Assembly (NCBI RefSeq): GCF_020833685.1
Contig: NZ_JACKZY010000001.1
Span: 694,578-758,577 of the forward strand
Reading direction: 5' to 3'
Source: Nitratireductor sp. B36
GTDB taxonomy: Bacteria; Pseudomonadota; Alphaproteobacteria; Rhizobiales; Rhizobiaceae
DNA length: 64,000 bases
Shown here: in pieces, positions 1 through 7,059 of the stretch
Numbering within the stretch: position 1 is the first letter of the stretch
How the letters are laid out: each line of letters starts with the position of its first letter
Notes under the pieces: model-generated
What the model was told of the DNA's origin: nothing
The model's input: the letters and a program-made list of their open reading frames with translations, nothing else
The model's database searches: none
Program-made: the position numbers and the translations under genes

Positions 1-397
1 TACGCCCAGAGCGCTCCTTCTGACGCCGAAATTCCGGCAGGCTATGAATGTCACCCATCTTATGCGCTTTCCGCAGAAGCTTGCTAAGCGCGGCCATCTT
101 TCTGTTGATGGTCGCGTTGCTGTTTCCGCGGGCGCGCAATTTTCCGATCAGTTCATCGAGCAGGCTTTGCTCGAACGCGCTGAATCGTTTCCCCAACAAG
201 AGCTCGTCCAGCTCTCCGATGAAGAAGGTGACATTATATTTATGCGTGCCAGGTTCCCAAAGTATGTCTCCATACTTTGCGAAGAGTTCTTTTAAACTAT
301 ACTCAGAAACGAGACGTAAATGCTCGTTACCGAACGTGACGGAGTAGCGAGACCTGGAAAGGCCCCACTCGCTGTCAGGACTGTTGACCGCCCCCAT
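1..397 (-). CDS. Tyrosine recombinase/phage-type integrase, N-terminal part (runs off the left edge)
   Basis: An open minus-strand frame begins at ATG 397-395 (an in-frame TGA lies three codons upstream) and runs off the window at base 1, giving 132 visible residues. Residues about 65-132 look like the SAM-like core-binding domain of tyrosine recombinases: two helices around LLDELIGKLRARG, then TINRKMAALSKLLRKAH, then a PEF and charged stretch leading towards the catalytic domain. The catalytic R-K-H-x-x-R-H-Y residues lie outside the window. A weak AGGA Shine-Dalgarno lies about 12 nt before the ATG. This is the family expected at the end of a genomic island or prophage. No matching attachment site could be identified. 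The assignment is from sequence pattern; substrate and activity are unknown. Confidence 0.75.
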   Translation of the reverse strand, partial: MGAVNSPDSEWGLSRSRYSVTFGNEHLRLVSEYSLKELFAKYGDILWEPGTHKYNVTFFIGELDELLLGKRFSAFEQSLLDELIGKLRARGNSNATINRKMAALSKLLRKAHKMGDIHSLPEFRRQKERSGR

Positions 398-503
398 GTC
401 AGGTCACGTCCTGGGCGTTTTTGTCAAATGCGTGTTCGGTAAAATTCTGAGTTGTGAACCACCCCTCCGAGATAGAAATTCTCGAGTTCCCCAAGCTATT
501 ATT

Positions 504-521
504 GTCCCCAACGAAGGGGAC
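504..521. repeat. Perfect inverted repeat upstream of the integrase gene
   Basis: GTCCCC and GGGGAC form a perfect 6-bp stem around the loop AACGAA, about 110 bp upstream of the integrase start. Candidate recombinase arm site, operator or hairpin; function is inference. Confidence 0.45.
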
Positions 522-628
522 TAGCACTCGCAACTTAGGCCAGTCCAGAAAAAAAAGCATTTTTTTACACTTACTTATGGCCCCGCCCTAATGAGCCCCT
601 GACGGCGGGTAATGGTTTCTCCTTCCAT

Positions 629-668
629 GGAGTGTTCAAAAAAAAGAAAAACTCGCTCTCGAAAGAGC
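629..668 (-). terminator. Intrinsic terminator, minus strand
   Basis: On the minus strand a GCTCT-TTCG-AGAGC hairpin (655-668) is followed by GAG and then a T5-C-T9 tract, a classical intrinsic terminator. It lies about 100 nt beyond the porin's own terminator, so it either backs that up or ends a separate short transcript. Confidence 0.7.
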
Positions 669-749
669 CTGGCTGAAGGTCTCGTTAAACCCTGTCACCC
701 GAAGCATTCGCGCTTGACGCGCCCGCTACCAACGAGCCCTCCAAAGCCA

Positions 750-777
750 AAACCCGGCAGATTGCTCTGCCGGGTTT
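750..777 (-). terminator. Terminator of the first porin gene
   Basis: An 11-bp perfect stem (AAACCCGGCAG / CTGCCGGGTTT) with a six-base loop lies 20 nt past the porin stop codon, followed on the minus strand by a short T-run. Confidence 0.75.
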
Positions 778-797
778 CGTAGTCTTAGCCGGACTTC

Positions 798-1937
798 TTA
801 GAAGTCACGCTGGAAGCGGATGAAGCCGCTCCAGTTGTCTTCGTTGCCAACCGGCGTGTCGAGCTTGCCGTAGTTGACAGCGAGCTTGGTGTTGAAGTTC
901 TCAACGATCTCGTAGTCAACCGTGAGACCTGCGCTGAGGAAGTTCACGTCGCCACCAGCAAACGCCGAGACGAAGTCGTTACCGACATTGTCATAGTACT
1001 GAGCGCCGATAGACGCTTTCAGCTTCGGCGTGAACTTGTAACCGATCAAACCACCGATCGACCACTCCGAGCCGAAACGGATCGTGGACGGAATGCCCGA
1101 TCCAGTCACGTTGAACGGATCGGTCGAGTAGAAGTTGATGCCGCTTTCGTAGGTGGCAATTGCTTCTGCCCACAGGCGGTCGGTCAGGTTGGCCTTCACG
1201 ATAGCCTTAAGAGCGAACTCTTCTGCGGTGGCATCGTAAGCTGCCCACAAGTCAGCAGAGCCCCAGCCCTGAGCGATACCGACCTTACCGACGACGTTCG
1301 GGGTGTAGTCGTAGTTCGTGTCAGCTTCTTCGAGAGCGAGCGTGGCGGTTACGCCATTGCCTGCTGCGAAGGTGTAGCTGATGAAGTGAACGCGATCACC
1401 ACCACCGCTATCGAACTCGCCGGACAGACCCGCATCATAGAGCGTGTCAGACAGACCCATGGAGAGGCCGCCGAGCGAAATGATTGCCTGCTGCAGACCA
1501 ATGCTGGAGCCAACGCCGAGCGACAGAGCGTCACCGTCGTTTACACCGGCAGCCGGAAGCGGACCAGCTTCGGTTTCCCAAGGGAAGTCGGAATCCGGAG
1601 CATAGCCGGTATGGTTGCTGTCGCCACGAAGCTTGATGAATGCGCCAAGCGTGCCGTACTCGGTCTCCGAACGAGCGTCGAAGTTCACTTCTGCGCGTGC
1701 AAACTTCTTCCAGCCGTCGTCGTTCTCATCCCAGTTGATCTGGTAACGGACCATACCGCTGATGCGGAGGCAGGTCTCGGTGCCGGGGATGTAGAAGAAG
1801 CCTGCGCCGTAGACGTCGCAAACGCGGACATATTCCATCGGCTCCGGCTCGGGGACGACGATCGGGTCGGCCGCCTTGGCGCCGGTCGCAGCAGCTGCGA
1901 GAGCTGCGGAGCCAATCAGAAGGCTCTTGAGTTTCAT
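798..1937 (-). CDS. Omp2-type trimeric porin, copy 1
   Basis: A 379-residue outer-membrane porin of the alphaproteobacterial Porin_2 (Omp2a/Omp2b) family, forming a general diffusion channel. The start is set at the ATG seven bases after GGAGG; an upstream in-frame ATG would only add eight residues encoding the ribosome-binding site. A signal peptide (MKLKSLLIGSAALAAAATGAKA) ends at AKA-AD, followed by the acidic/proline stretch VVPEPEP and the two-cysteine segment (VCDVYG...ETCLRIS) typical of the family. It ends in FQRDF, a terminal phenylalanine as in the outer-membrane beta-signal. Its first 67 residues are identical to the divergent porin at 2685-3833; the middle (surface loop) regions differ. 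Family assignment is secure; channel selectivity cannot be read from sequence. Confidence 0.93.
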   Translation of the reverse strand: MKLKSLLIGSAALAAAATGAKAADPIVVPEPEPMEYVRVCDVYGAGFFYIPGTETCLRISGMVRYQINWDENDDGWKKFARAEVNFDARSETEYGTLGAFIKLRGDSNHTGYAPDSDFPWETEAGPLPAAGVNDGDALSLGVGSSIGLQQAIISLGGLSMGLSDTLYDAGLSGEFDSGGGDRVHFISYTFAAGNGVTATLALEEADTNYDYTPNVVGKVGIAQGWGSADLWAAYDATAEEFALKAIVKANLTDRLWAEAIATYESGINFYSTDPFNVTGSGIPSTIRFGSEWSIGGLIGYKFTPKLKASIGAQYYDNVGNDFVSAFAGGDVNFLSAGLTVDYEIVENFNTKLAVNYGKLDTPVGNEDNWSGFIRFQRDF

Positions 1938-1954
1938 GTTCTGACCTCCAGTCA
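1737..1954. repeat. 218-bp inverted repeat, left arm
   Basis: Base-for-base identical (reverse complement) to 2668-2885. It covers the ribosome-binding region and the first 67 codons of both porin genes. Read directly by alignment of the two stretches with no mismatch found. Confidence 0.9.
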
Positions 1955-1957
1955 GAA
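1939..1957 (-). promoter_or_regulatory. Hairpin enclosing the Shine-Dalgarno of porin copy 1
   Basis: In the transcript TTCTGAC and GTCAGAA form a perfect 7-bp stem around TGGAG, so the GGAGG ribosome-binding site lies in the loop and first stem base, ending just before the ATG. This could throttle translation. The structure is seen; the function is inference. Confidence 0.55.
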
Positions 1958-2098
1958 TCATGAAAAATCAGCGAAGTGAACCTCTGAATTGCCGCCGAAA
2001 TTCGACTAAAACATTGAAAAGTATGGATAATATAGTGCGTACAGCGCGCGGGGCCGGGTCGCCGCCATTCGGTTCTGCAAAACTCTGAAGGAAATGAA

Positions 2099-2189
2099 TG
2101 GCGGAGAGGATGGGATTCGAACCCACGAGACCCTTTTGGGGTCTACTCCCTTAGCAGGGGAGCGCCTTCGACCACTCGGCCACCTCTCC
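2099..2189 (-). tRNA. tRNA-Ser (anticodon GCU)
   Basis: Reading the minus strand from 2189: acceptor GGAGAGG pairs with CCTCTCC; anticodon stem CTCCC / GGGAG encloses CTGCTAA (anticodon GCT); a long class-II variable arm (GACCC, CAAAA, GGGTC); T-loop TTCGAAT; discriminator G and an encoded CCA at 2101-2099. It reads AGC/AGU serine codons. It sits between, and co-directional with, the first of the two porins. Confidence 0.97.
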
Positions 2190-2307
2190 GGCGAGACGCT
2201 GGATAAAGAAAAGCGACGGCACAATCAATACGGCATTCGAAATTCGATGCTTTATTATAAGGAAAATGTGCCGCGCCAGGCGCAGGCGCCAAAGAAGCCG
2301 ATAGCTC

Positions 2308-2358
2308 GGTGGGAATCACCCTGGAGGCGAGCCATGCGTTCAGGCGATGATTCCCACC
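2308..2358. repeat. 11-bp perfect inverted repeat with 29-nt loop
   Basis: GGTGGGAATCA at 2308-2318 is the exact reverse complement of 2348-2358. It lies about 330 bp upstream of the second porin and could be a stem of a leader RNA or small RNA, or a protein-binding site. Confidence 0.5.
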
Positions 2359-2665
2359 TGAAAAAGCTCGATTCGCCGCAAAGCTACGGTAAAAGTGGCG
2401 CTCACAACGTGTTGGTTATGCCCTTATCCGGCTCCCAAATGTTAAGAAAGACTTACCCGGCGGCTCAGATCGTGTCATTTGTGCAACAGCCATTCCGGAT
2501 AGACGACCGCAAGGGGTGCTGCCCGCGTAATCGCGGTTGAACCTGGCGTCCCCATGAGTAATGTCAGGCTCGGAAAGGGGGCGCGAAAGCGCGAACTTTT
2601 CTTTTCTTGGGGATGGGGCAGGGAACGCTGTCCTTCAGCAAAATACCCAGACCCGCATTTAGAAC

Positions 2666-2682
2666 TTTGACTGGAGGTCAGA
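2666..2682 (+). promoter_or_regulatory. Hairpin enclosing the Shine-Dalgarno of porin copy 2
   Basis: TTTGAC pairs with GTCAGA (six pairs including one G-U) around TGGAG, again placing GGAGG in the loop. It is slightly weaker than the 7-bp version before copy 1, because the upstream arm diverges just outside the 218-bp repeat. Confidence 0.45.
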
Positions 2683-2885
2683 ACATGAAACTCAAGAGCC
2701 TTCTGATTGGCTCCGCAGCTCTCGCAGCTGCTGCGACCGGCGCCAAGGCGGCCGACCCGATCGTCGTCCCCGAGCCGGAGCCGATGGAATATGTCCGCGT
2801 TTGCGACGTCTACGGCGCAGGCTTCTTCTACATCCCCGGCACCGAGACCTGCCTCCGCATCAGCGGTATGGTCCGTTACCAGATC
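2668..2885. repeat. 218-bp inverted repeat, right arm
   Basis: Right copy of the identical repeat at 1737-1954. The arms are separated by 713 bp that contain tRNA-Ser, a layout that permits gene conversion and inversion between the arms. Confidence 0.9.
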
Positions 2886-3833
2886 GGTTATTCCGATGGT
2901 GACTTCGGTGACACCGAGGGCTGGGACAAGTATGCTCGTGGTGAGCTGAACATCGACGCTCGTTCCGAGACCGAGTACGGCACGCTTGGCGCATGGATCA
3001 AGCTGCGCGGCACCTCCGGCAGCACCAGCCCGAGCGGCTCGACCGTTGCTTATGAGAGCGACAGCTTCCCGTTCGAGCTCGCCGGCATCAATGATGGTGG
3101 CGCATATTCGCAGGGCGTGACCAGCTCGGGTGTGAACCTGCAGCAGGCAGTGATCTCGCTCGGCGGCCTCTCCATGGGTATGTCCGACTCGATCTGGGAT
3201 ACGGGTCTCCATGGCGAGCAGGACCGCGGTTTCTTCCCGTACTCGCGCGTTCACTTCATCGGCTACAACTTCGCAGCAGGCAATGGCGTCACCTTCGCCG
3301 TCATGCTCGAAGAAGCTGATGACAACTACGACTGGACGCCGAACGTCGTCGGCAAGGTCGGCATCGCTCAGGGCTGGGGCTCCGCAGACCTCTATGCCGC
3401 TTACGATGCAACGGCTGAAGAATTCGCGATCAAGGGTATCGTCAAGGCGAACCTCACCGACCGCTTCTTCATCCAGGCTCTTGCTCAGTACGAAAGCGGC
3501 ATCAGCTTCTACTCGGTCAATCCGTTTGACGGCATCGTGTCGCTGCCGCTCAACCCGGGTGCTGAATGGTCGCTCGCTGGCGTTGTTGGCTTCAAGGCCA
3601 CTCCGAAGCTGACCGCTTCTATCGGCGGTGCCTACTACAGCAACGTCGGTCATGACCCGATGTCCGTTGCTCTCGGTGGTGACATCGATGCATGGAACCT
3701 CGGCACGACCATCGACTACGAGATCGTTGAGAACTTCAACGCCAAGCTCGCAGTCAACTACACCCAGTTCGACACGCCTGTTGGCGATGCCGACCAGTGG
3801 CACGGCTTCCTGCGCTTCCAGCGCGACTTCTAA
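2685..3833 (+). CDS. Omp2-type trimeric porin, copy 2
   Basis: A 382-residue Porin_2-family outer-membrane channel. The start is the ATG seven bases after GGAGG. Signal peptide, VVPEPEP stretch and two-cysteine segment are identical to copy 1 for 67 residues. Later shared blocks include VVGKVGIAQGWGSADL and YEIVENFN, while loop-encoding parts diverge. The protein ends in LRFQRDF with the terminal phenylalanine of outer-membrane barrels. It is divergent from copy 1 across tRNA-Ser and has its own GC-rich terminator. The duplicated pair parallels omp2a/omp2b of Brucella, where recombination between copies is known; which copy corresponds to which cannot be said. Confidence 0.93.
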   Translation: MKLKSLLIGSAALAAAATGAKAADPIVVPEPEPMEYVRVCDVYGAGFFYIPGTETCLRISGMVRYQIGYSDGDFGDTEGWDKYARGELNIDARSETEYGTLGAWIKLRGTSGSTSPSGSTVAYESDSFPFELAGINDGGAYSQGVTSSGVNLQQAVISLGGLSMGMSDSIWDTGLHGEQDRGFFPYSRVHFIGYNFAAGNGVTFAVMLEEADDNYDWTPNVVGKVGIAQGWGSADLYAAYDATAEEFAIKGIVKANLTDRFFIQALAQYESGISFYSVNPFDGIVSLPLNPGAEWSLAGVVGFKATPKLTASIGGAYYSNVGHDPMSVALGGDIDAWNLGTTIDYEIVENFNAKLAVNYTQFDTPVGDADQWHGFLRFQRDF

Positions 3834-3856
3834 TCAGAAGAGCCGTACAGCTTGAA

Positions 3857-3888
3857 GCGGGGCCTGGCATCAGCCGGGCCCCGTTTTT
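3857..3888 (+). terminator. Terminator of porin copy 2
   Basis: CGGGGCC and GGCCCCG form a 7-bp stem followed immediately by TTTTT, 25 bp after the stop codon. Confidence 0.8.
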
Positions 3889-3993
3889 GTGCGCGCTGTT
3901 TTCGCTCACCGCTGCAAAGGCGATTTCACACTTGCCGGGCTTGATGTAGGGTCGCCGCGTTCAATCAGAGAAAGCGCAGACCAGATACGGCCT

Positions 3994-5106
3994 ATGACAC
4001 AACGCCCACCGCTTACCCCACTTGCCCACTCCCTCCCCTCCACCGTGCCCTTTGTGGGGCCGGAAACCCAGGAGCGTGCCGCCGGCCGCCCTTTTCGCGC
4101 CCGGCTCGGTGCAAACGAGAACGGTTTCGGCCCCTCTCCCCGCGTTCTGGAAGCCATCGGGAGCGCGGCACACCATGTCTGGAAATATGGAGACCCGGAG
4201 AGCGCCGATCTGCGCGCTGCCCTGGCCAAAGAGCATGGCGTCAAGCCGGAGAATATCGTCGTGGGAGAAGGCATTGATGGGCTCCTGGGCCTTGTGGCTC
4301 GCCTCTTCATCGAGCCAGGGACACCGGTCGTCACATCGCTCGGCGGCTACCCGACCTTCAATTATCATGTGGCCGGCTTCGGTGGGCGGCTGGTAACCGT
4401 TCCCTACGCAGGTGATTACGAAAACCTCGAGGGTCTGCGCGATGCCGCGATCACTGAAAAAGCGCCACTGGTTTATCTCTCCAACCCCGACAATCCGATG
4501 GGCACATGGTGGAGCGCGGACGATATTCAGCAATTCATCGAATCGTTGCCCGAAACCAGCATGCTGATCCTCGACGAAGCCTATGGAGAAACGGCACCGG
4601 CAGATGCTCTGCCCCGTTTCGAGCCCGACCGGCCCAATGTCCTGCGCATGCGCACCTTCTCCAAGGCCTACGCGCTGGCCGGCATGCGCTGTGGCTACGC
4701 GATCGGAGAGCCTGAGACCATCCGGGCATTCGATAAGATCCGCAATCATTTCGGCATGCCGGGCATCACTCAGGCGGCGAGCCTCGCCGCACTGAAGGAC
4801 AAGGCTTATCTGCACGAAACGCTTGATCGCATCAACGCATGCAGGAACCGGATCGCCGCGATCGCCACGGCGAATGGACTGGTGGCAATCCCATCAGCCA
4901 CCAACTTCGTTGCCATCGACTGCGGCGGCAAGACAGTCGCAGAGGCTGTGATGCAGGGACTGCTTGAACGCGACGTGTTTGTGCGCAAGCCGGCGACACC
5001 GGGGCTCGACCGCTGCATACGCGTCAGCGTCGGCCCGGATCATGAAATCGACGTGTTCGAAGAAGCTTTCGCCGAAGCGCTGAAGGCGGCGCACAACCGG
5101 CTCTGA
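3994..5106 (+). CDS. Histidinol-phosphate aminotransferase-like PLP enzyme
   Basis: A 370-residue class I/II aminotransferase of the HisC branch. Visible fold-type-I landmarks: LGANENGFGPSP (38-49), the YGDP substrate-side motif, NPDNPMG (164-170), DEAY (194-197) and the Schiff-base lysine K224 in TFSKAYALAGMRCGY, with R232 for phosphate. The ATG at 3994 was chosen because it begins a sequence of normal family length; the frame is open further upstream, into the porin terminator, which is unlikely to be coding. It is not in a his operon here, so it may be the main HisC, a second aromatic/histidinol-P transaminase or another amino-acid transaminase. The reaction class is secure; the substrate is not. 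Confidence 0.8.
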   Translation: MTQRPPLTPLAHSLPSTVPFVGPETQERAAGRPFRARLGANENGFGPSPRVLEAIGSAAHHVWKYGDPESADLRAALAKEHGVKPENIVVGEGIDGLLGLVARLFIEPGTPVVTSLGGYPTFNYHVAGFGGRLVTVPYAGDYENLEGLRDAAITEKAPLVYLSNPDNPMGTWWSADDIQQFIESLPETSMLILDEAYGETAPADALPRFEPDRPNVLRMRTFSKAYALAGMRCGYAIGEPETIRAFDKIRNHFGMPGITQAASLAALKDKAYLHETLDRINACRNRIAAIATANGLVAIPSATNFVAIDCGGKTVAEAVMQGLLERDVFVRKPATPGLDRCIRVSVGPDHEIDVFEEAFAEALKAAHNRL

Positions 5107-5224
5107 GAACGCCGAAGTCCATGGACCGGCAACTTCTCAGTCCTGCGGGAAAAGGGTGAAAGTGGGGGCAATCCGTCCTTTGACTTTTCGTTTTGGTTCG
5201 GTGCCCCTCACCCCGCAAGGTTTA

Positions 5225-5659
5225 TCACGCAGCCAGCGCAGCGCGCGTCTTGCCAATCATGAGGGCGGCTTTGGCAGCCTCTCGTCCCTTCTCGACAAAA
5301 TGTTCGCGATAGATCGCGGTATGGTGGTCGGTGGGTTGAAAGTGATGGGGCGTGAGCGAGACCGAGAGAACAGGCACACCCGTGTCGAGCCCGGCCCGCA
5401 TCAGGCCGTCGACAACAGCCTGCGCGACGAAGTCATGACGGTAGATCCCGCCATCCACGACGAGAGCCGCGGCAGCAACGGCGGCATAGCGCCCGGAGGC
5501 CGCAAGATCGCGCGCGACGAGCGGCAGTTCGAAGGCTCCCGGCACATCAAACACGTCCACCTGGCTGGCCGGAATGAGTTCGCAAAAGCCTTCAAGCGCG
5601 CGATCGACAATATCGGCGTGCCAGTTGGCCTTGATGAATGCATAGCGGGTGTGTGTCAT
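5225..5659 (-). CDS. ribH2: 6,7-dimethyl-8-ribityllumazine synthase, RibH2 type
   Basis: A 144-residue lumazine synthase that condenses 3,4-dihydroxy-2-butanone 4-phosphate with the ribitylamino-pyrimidinedione to give lumazine, the riboflavin precursor. Features: KANWHADIV with the pyrimidine-stacking W13, DVPGAFELP (38-46), VVDGGIYRHDF with catalytic-type H75, and SLTPHHF near the end. These match the RibH2 (type II) isozyme of Brucella and relatives rather than the RibH1 encoded with other rib genes. The ATG at 5659 has a strong AAAGGAG before it. It stands alone, about 90 nt downstream of an FMN riboswitch on the same strand, so expression should fall when FMN is plentiful. Confidence 0.92.
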   Translation of the reverse strand: MTHTRYAFIKANWHADIVDRALEGFCELIPASQVDVFDVPGAFELPLVARDLAASGRYAAVAAAALVVDGGIYRHDFVAQAVVDGLMRAGLDTGVPVLSVSLTPHHFQPTDHHTAIYREHFVEKGREAAKAALMIGKTRAALAA

Positions 5660-5746
5660 CGTGATCTCCTTTCGCAACGGACACGTCACCCAAGGCGATC
5701 ACGGGCGATGACCGGTTGCCGGAATACCGGCACACGGAGATCGCGC

Positions 5747-5892
5747 GTTCTCTTCCATCCGGACTGTCACCGTCGGCTCAGGAGTTTCACCTGATCTGCT
5801 GACCCTTCCCGCAGTCTTGCGAAAAGGCGCTCGCGGGCTTACGGCCAGTGCCGCTTACCGCCGGTGGGGAGTTTCACCCCGCCCTGAGAACA
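5747..5892 (-). ncRNA. FMN riboswitch (RFN element) controlling ribH2
   Basis: The minus strand carries the conserved RFN blocks in order: CTCAGGGCGGGGTGAAACTC, CCCACCGGCGGTAA, GCCCGCGAGC, GGTCAGCAGATC, a second GGTGAAACTCC, GCCGACGGTGACAGTCCGGA, and a closing GAAGAGAAC. Downstream, before ribH2, a GCCGG-TATT-CCGGC hairpin and the AAAGGAG site form a plausible expression platform acting on translation. Confidence 0.95.
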
Positions 5893-5955
5893 GCGCGAAG
5901 ATAAGCACACGGCCTGCCGACGGCAAGCCGCAAAATGCGCGTTGACGGTGTGTCT

Positions 5956-7059
5956 TTAAACGCGGCGGAGATGATTGTCCCATGCAGGCGCACCCGGATC
6001 GTTGACGCGAACAGTCTCAAGTGGCGCGTCCGGACCCGTGCGAACGATCGCGCCCCGTCCGCTGGTGCCCAGAAGACGATGATCAGCGAGTGGAGCGATC
6101 CCGCATCCGTCTTTGAGGGTCCGCTCGCCGAGACAGCGGCCTGTTTGAGCATCCCAAAAAACAGCCAATCCGCCGCGCGGCGACGAGGTGGCGACGATCT
6201 CGCCGGTCGAATCGGTTGCCACGGAGCCGATATAATTATCGAGCGCCTTCAAAGTTGCCTCTGGGCCAGGGAAAAGCTCAATCGCCTCCCCTCGGCGATG
6301 GCGGCCCACCAATGGCGGTCGCGCATCGTCTTCGCCCTGGTACTGGGCGCCGAACCAGACCGCGCCGAAGCGATCGAGTGTCATGTGACGGAGCGAGAGC
6401 TTGTGTAGCTCAGGCGCGAGTTCGGCCTGCTCGGTAATCTCCCCCGTCTCGAGATCGATGTAGGAAAGGCTCGGCTTCATGGTCGCAAGATTGAGCTTCA
6501 CACGCTCGTAGTCAGGATGGGTGAGAATGCCCCCATTGGCGACACAGAGCGTTTTCCCATCTCCCAAGAGGATCACCTCGTGCGGGCCGATGCCGCCGGT
6601 CCCAAACTCACCGATGCGGCGGAACCCGGCGGTGGCATCGTAAAGGCCAGTGATCCCACGCTCGCCTTCAAAGTCATTTTCAGTCGCAAGCAGCAACTTC
6701 CCATCCGGAGTGAAGGTCCCGTGACCGTAAAAATGCCTATCGGACGGTGGTGCGAAGGCGAGCGGCTCCCCTTTGCCATCAATCGAAAAGGCGATGGCGA
6801 AACGCCCCGGCGATCGCGCAAAGGCGACAGCGCGCCGCCGTGGCGCATCAATGGCGAAGGAGTGGCCGCGTGCCTGCAGCGGCAGAACGAGACGGTCGCG
6901 CCCGGTCGCATCGATCACGGCAGCTTCGAACCCGCCTGCGTTGAGCCGGGCTCCAAGGAACAGCGCCTCTTGCTCCGCCATTGCGCGGTCGGGGCGGAAC
7001 GCTGTTGCGGCGGCGGCCAGGGCGAGAAATGTCCGTCGATCAATCTCCATCGAGCGCAT
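5956..7059 (-). CDS. DUF1513 Tat-exported beta-propeller-like protein
   Basis: A 367-residue protein with a twin-arginine-type signal (IDRRTFLALAAAATAF near residues 6-21) and repeated propeller-like segments: FYGHGTFTPDGKLLLATEND, GPHEVILLGDGKTLCVANGG, YIGSVATDSTGEIVATSSPRGG. This is the DUF1513 family, which in Hyphomicrobiales usually follows imelysin genes and is placed with iron acquisition by context. It overlaps the end of the upstream imelysin gene by about 20 nt, so the two are co-transcribed. The ATG at 7059 has a GATGGGG site; an ATG three codons later is possible. Export by Tat is inferred from the signal; biochemical function is unknown. Confidence 0.8.
   Translation of the reverse strand: MRSMEIDRRTFLALAAAATAFRPDRAMAEQEALFLGARLNAGGFEAAVIDATGRDRLVLPLQARGHSFAIDAPRRRAVAFARSPGRFAIAFSIDGKGEPLAFAPPSDRHFYGHGTFTPDGKLLLATENDFEGERGITGLYDATAGFRRIGEFGTGGIGPHEVILLGDGKTLCVANGGILTHPDYERVKLNLATMKPSLSYIDLETGEITEQAELAPELHKLSLRHMTLDRFGAVWFGAQYQGEDDARPPLVGRHRRGEAIELFPGPEATLKALDNYIGSVATDSTGEIVATSSPRGGLAVFWDAQTGRCLGERTLKDGCGIAPLADHRLLGTSGRGAIVRTGPDAPLETVRVNDPGAPAWDNHLRRV

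Larger units (their letters stand above)
398..797. other. 400-bp non-coding stretch between integrase and porin
   Basis: No credible gene is seen. It holds an 18-bp inverted repeat at 504-521 (GTCCCC, six-base loop, GGGGAC), an A/T palindrome at about 549-567 (A-run, GCA, T-run), a minus-strand hairpin plus long T-tract at 629-668, and the porin terminator at 750-777. The two minus-strand terminators in series leave about 80 nt (669-749) that could be a small RNA or simply the porin 3' UTR. Confidence 0.5.
2190..2684. other. 495-bp intergenic region upstream of porin copy 2
   Basis: No gene is credible here. It contains a perfect 11-bp inverted repeat (2308-2318 and 2348-2358), a near-match to a CtrA site (TTAA-N7-TTAC at 2442-2456), a GC-rich hairpin around 2580-2600, and the Shine-Dalgarno hairpin at 2666-2682. 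The long leader suggests regulated porin expression. Confidence 0.5.

Noticed and set aside
44-347. Two overlapping plus-strand frames of 83 and 99 codons at the left edge
   Set aside because: They lie antisense to the integrase frame, which has a clear recombinase domain pattern; neither plus-strand translation resembles a protein family.
1-2189. tRNA-Ser as the proven attachment site of the integrase element
   Set aside because: No copy of the tRNA 3' end was found near the recombinase, and a porin gene lies in between, so the link is not supported by the visible sequence.
2094-2540. Plus-strand frame of 148 codons across tRNA-Ser
   Set aside because: Its first 30 residues are the well-known false translation of an antisense tRNA-Ser (EDGIRTHETLLG type); the rest is low-complexity and overlaps the tRNA and leader structures.
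2475-3803. Long minus-strand frame (442 codons) opposite porin copy 2
   Set aside because: A GC-rich antisense shadow of a clear porin; part of it recurs opposite copy 1 only because the porin sequences are duplicated.
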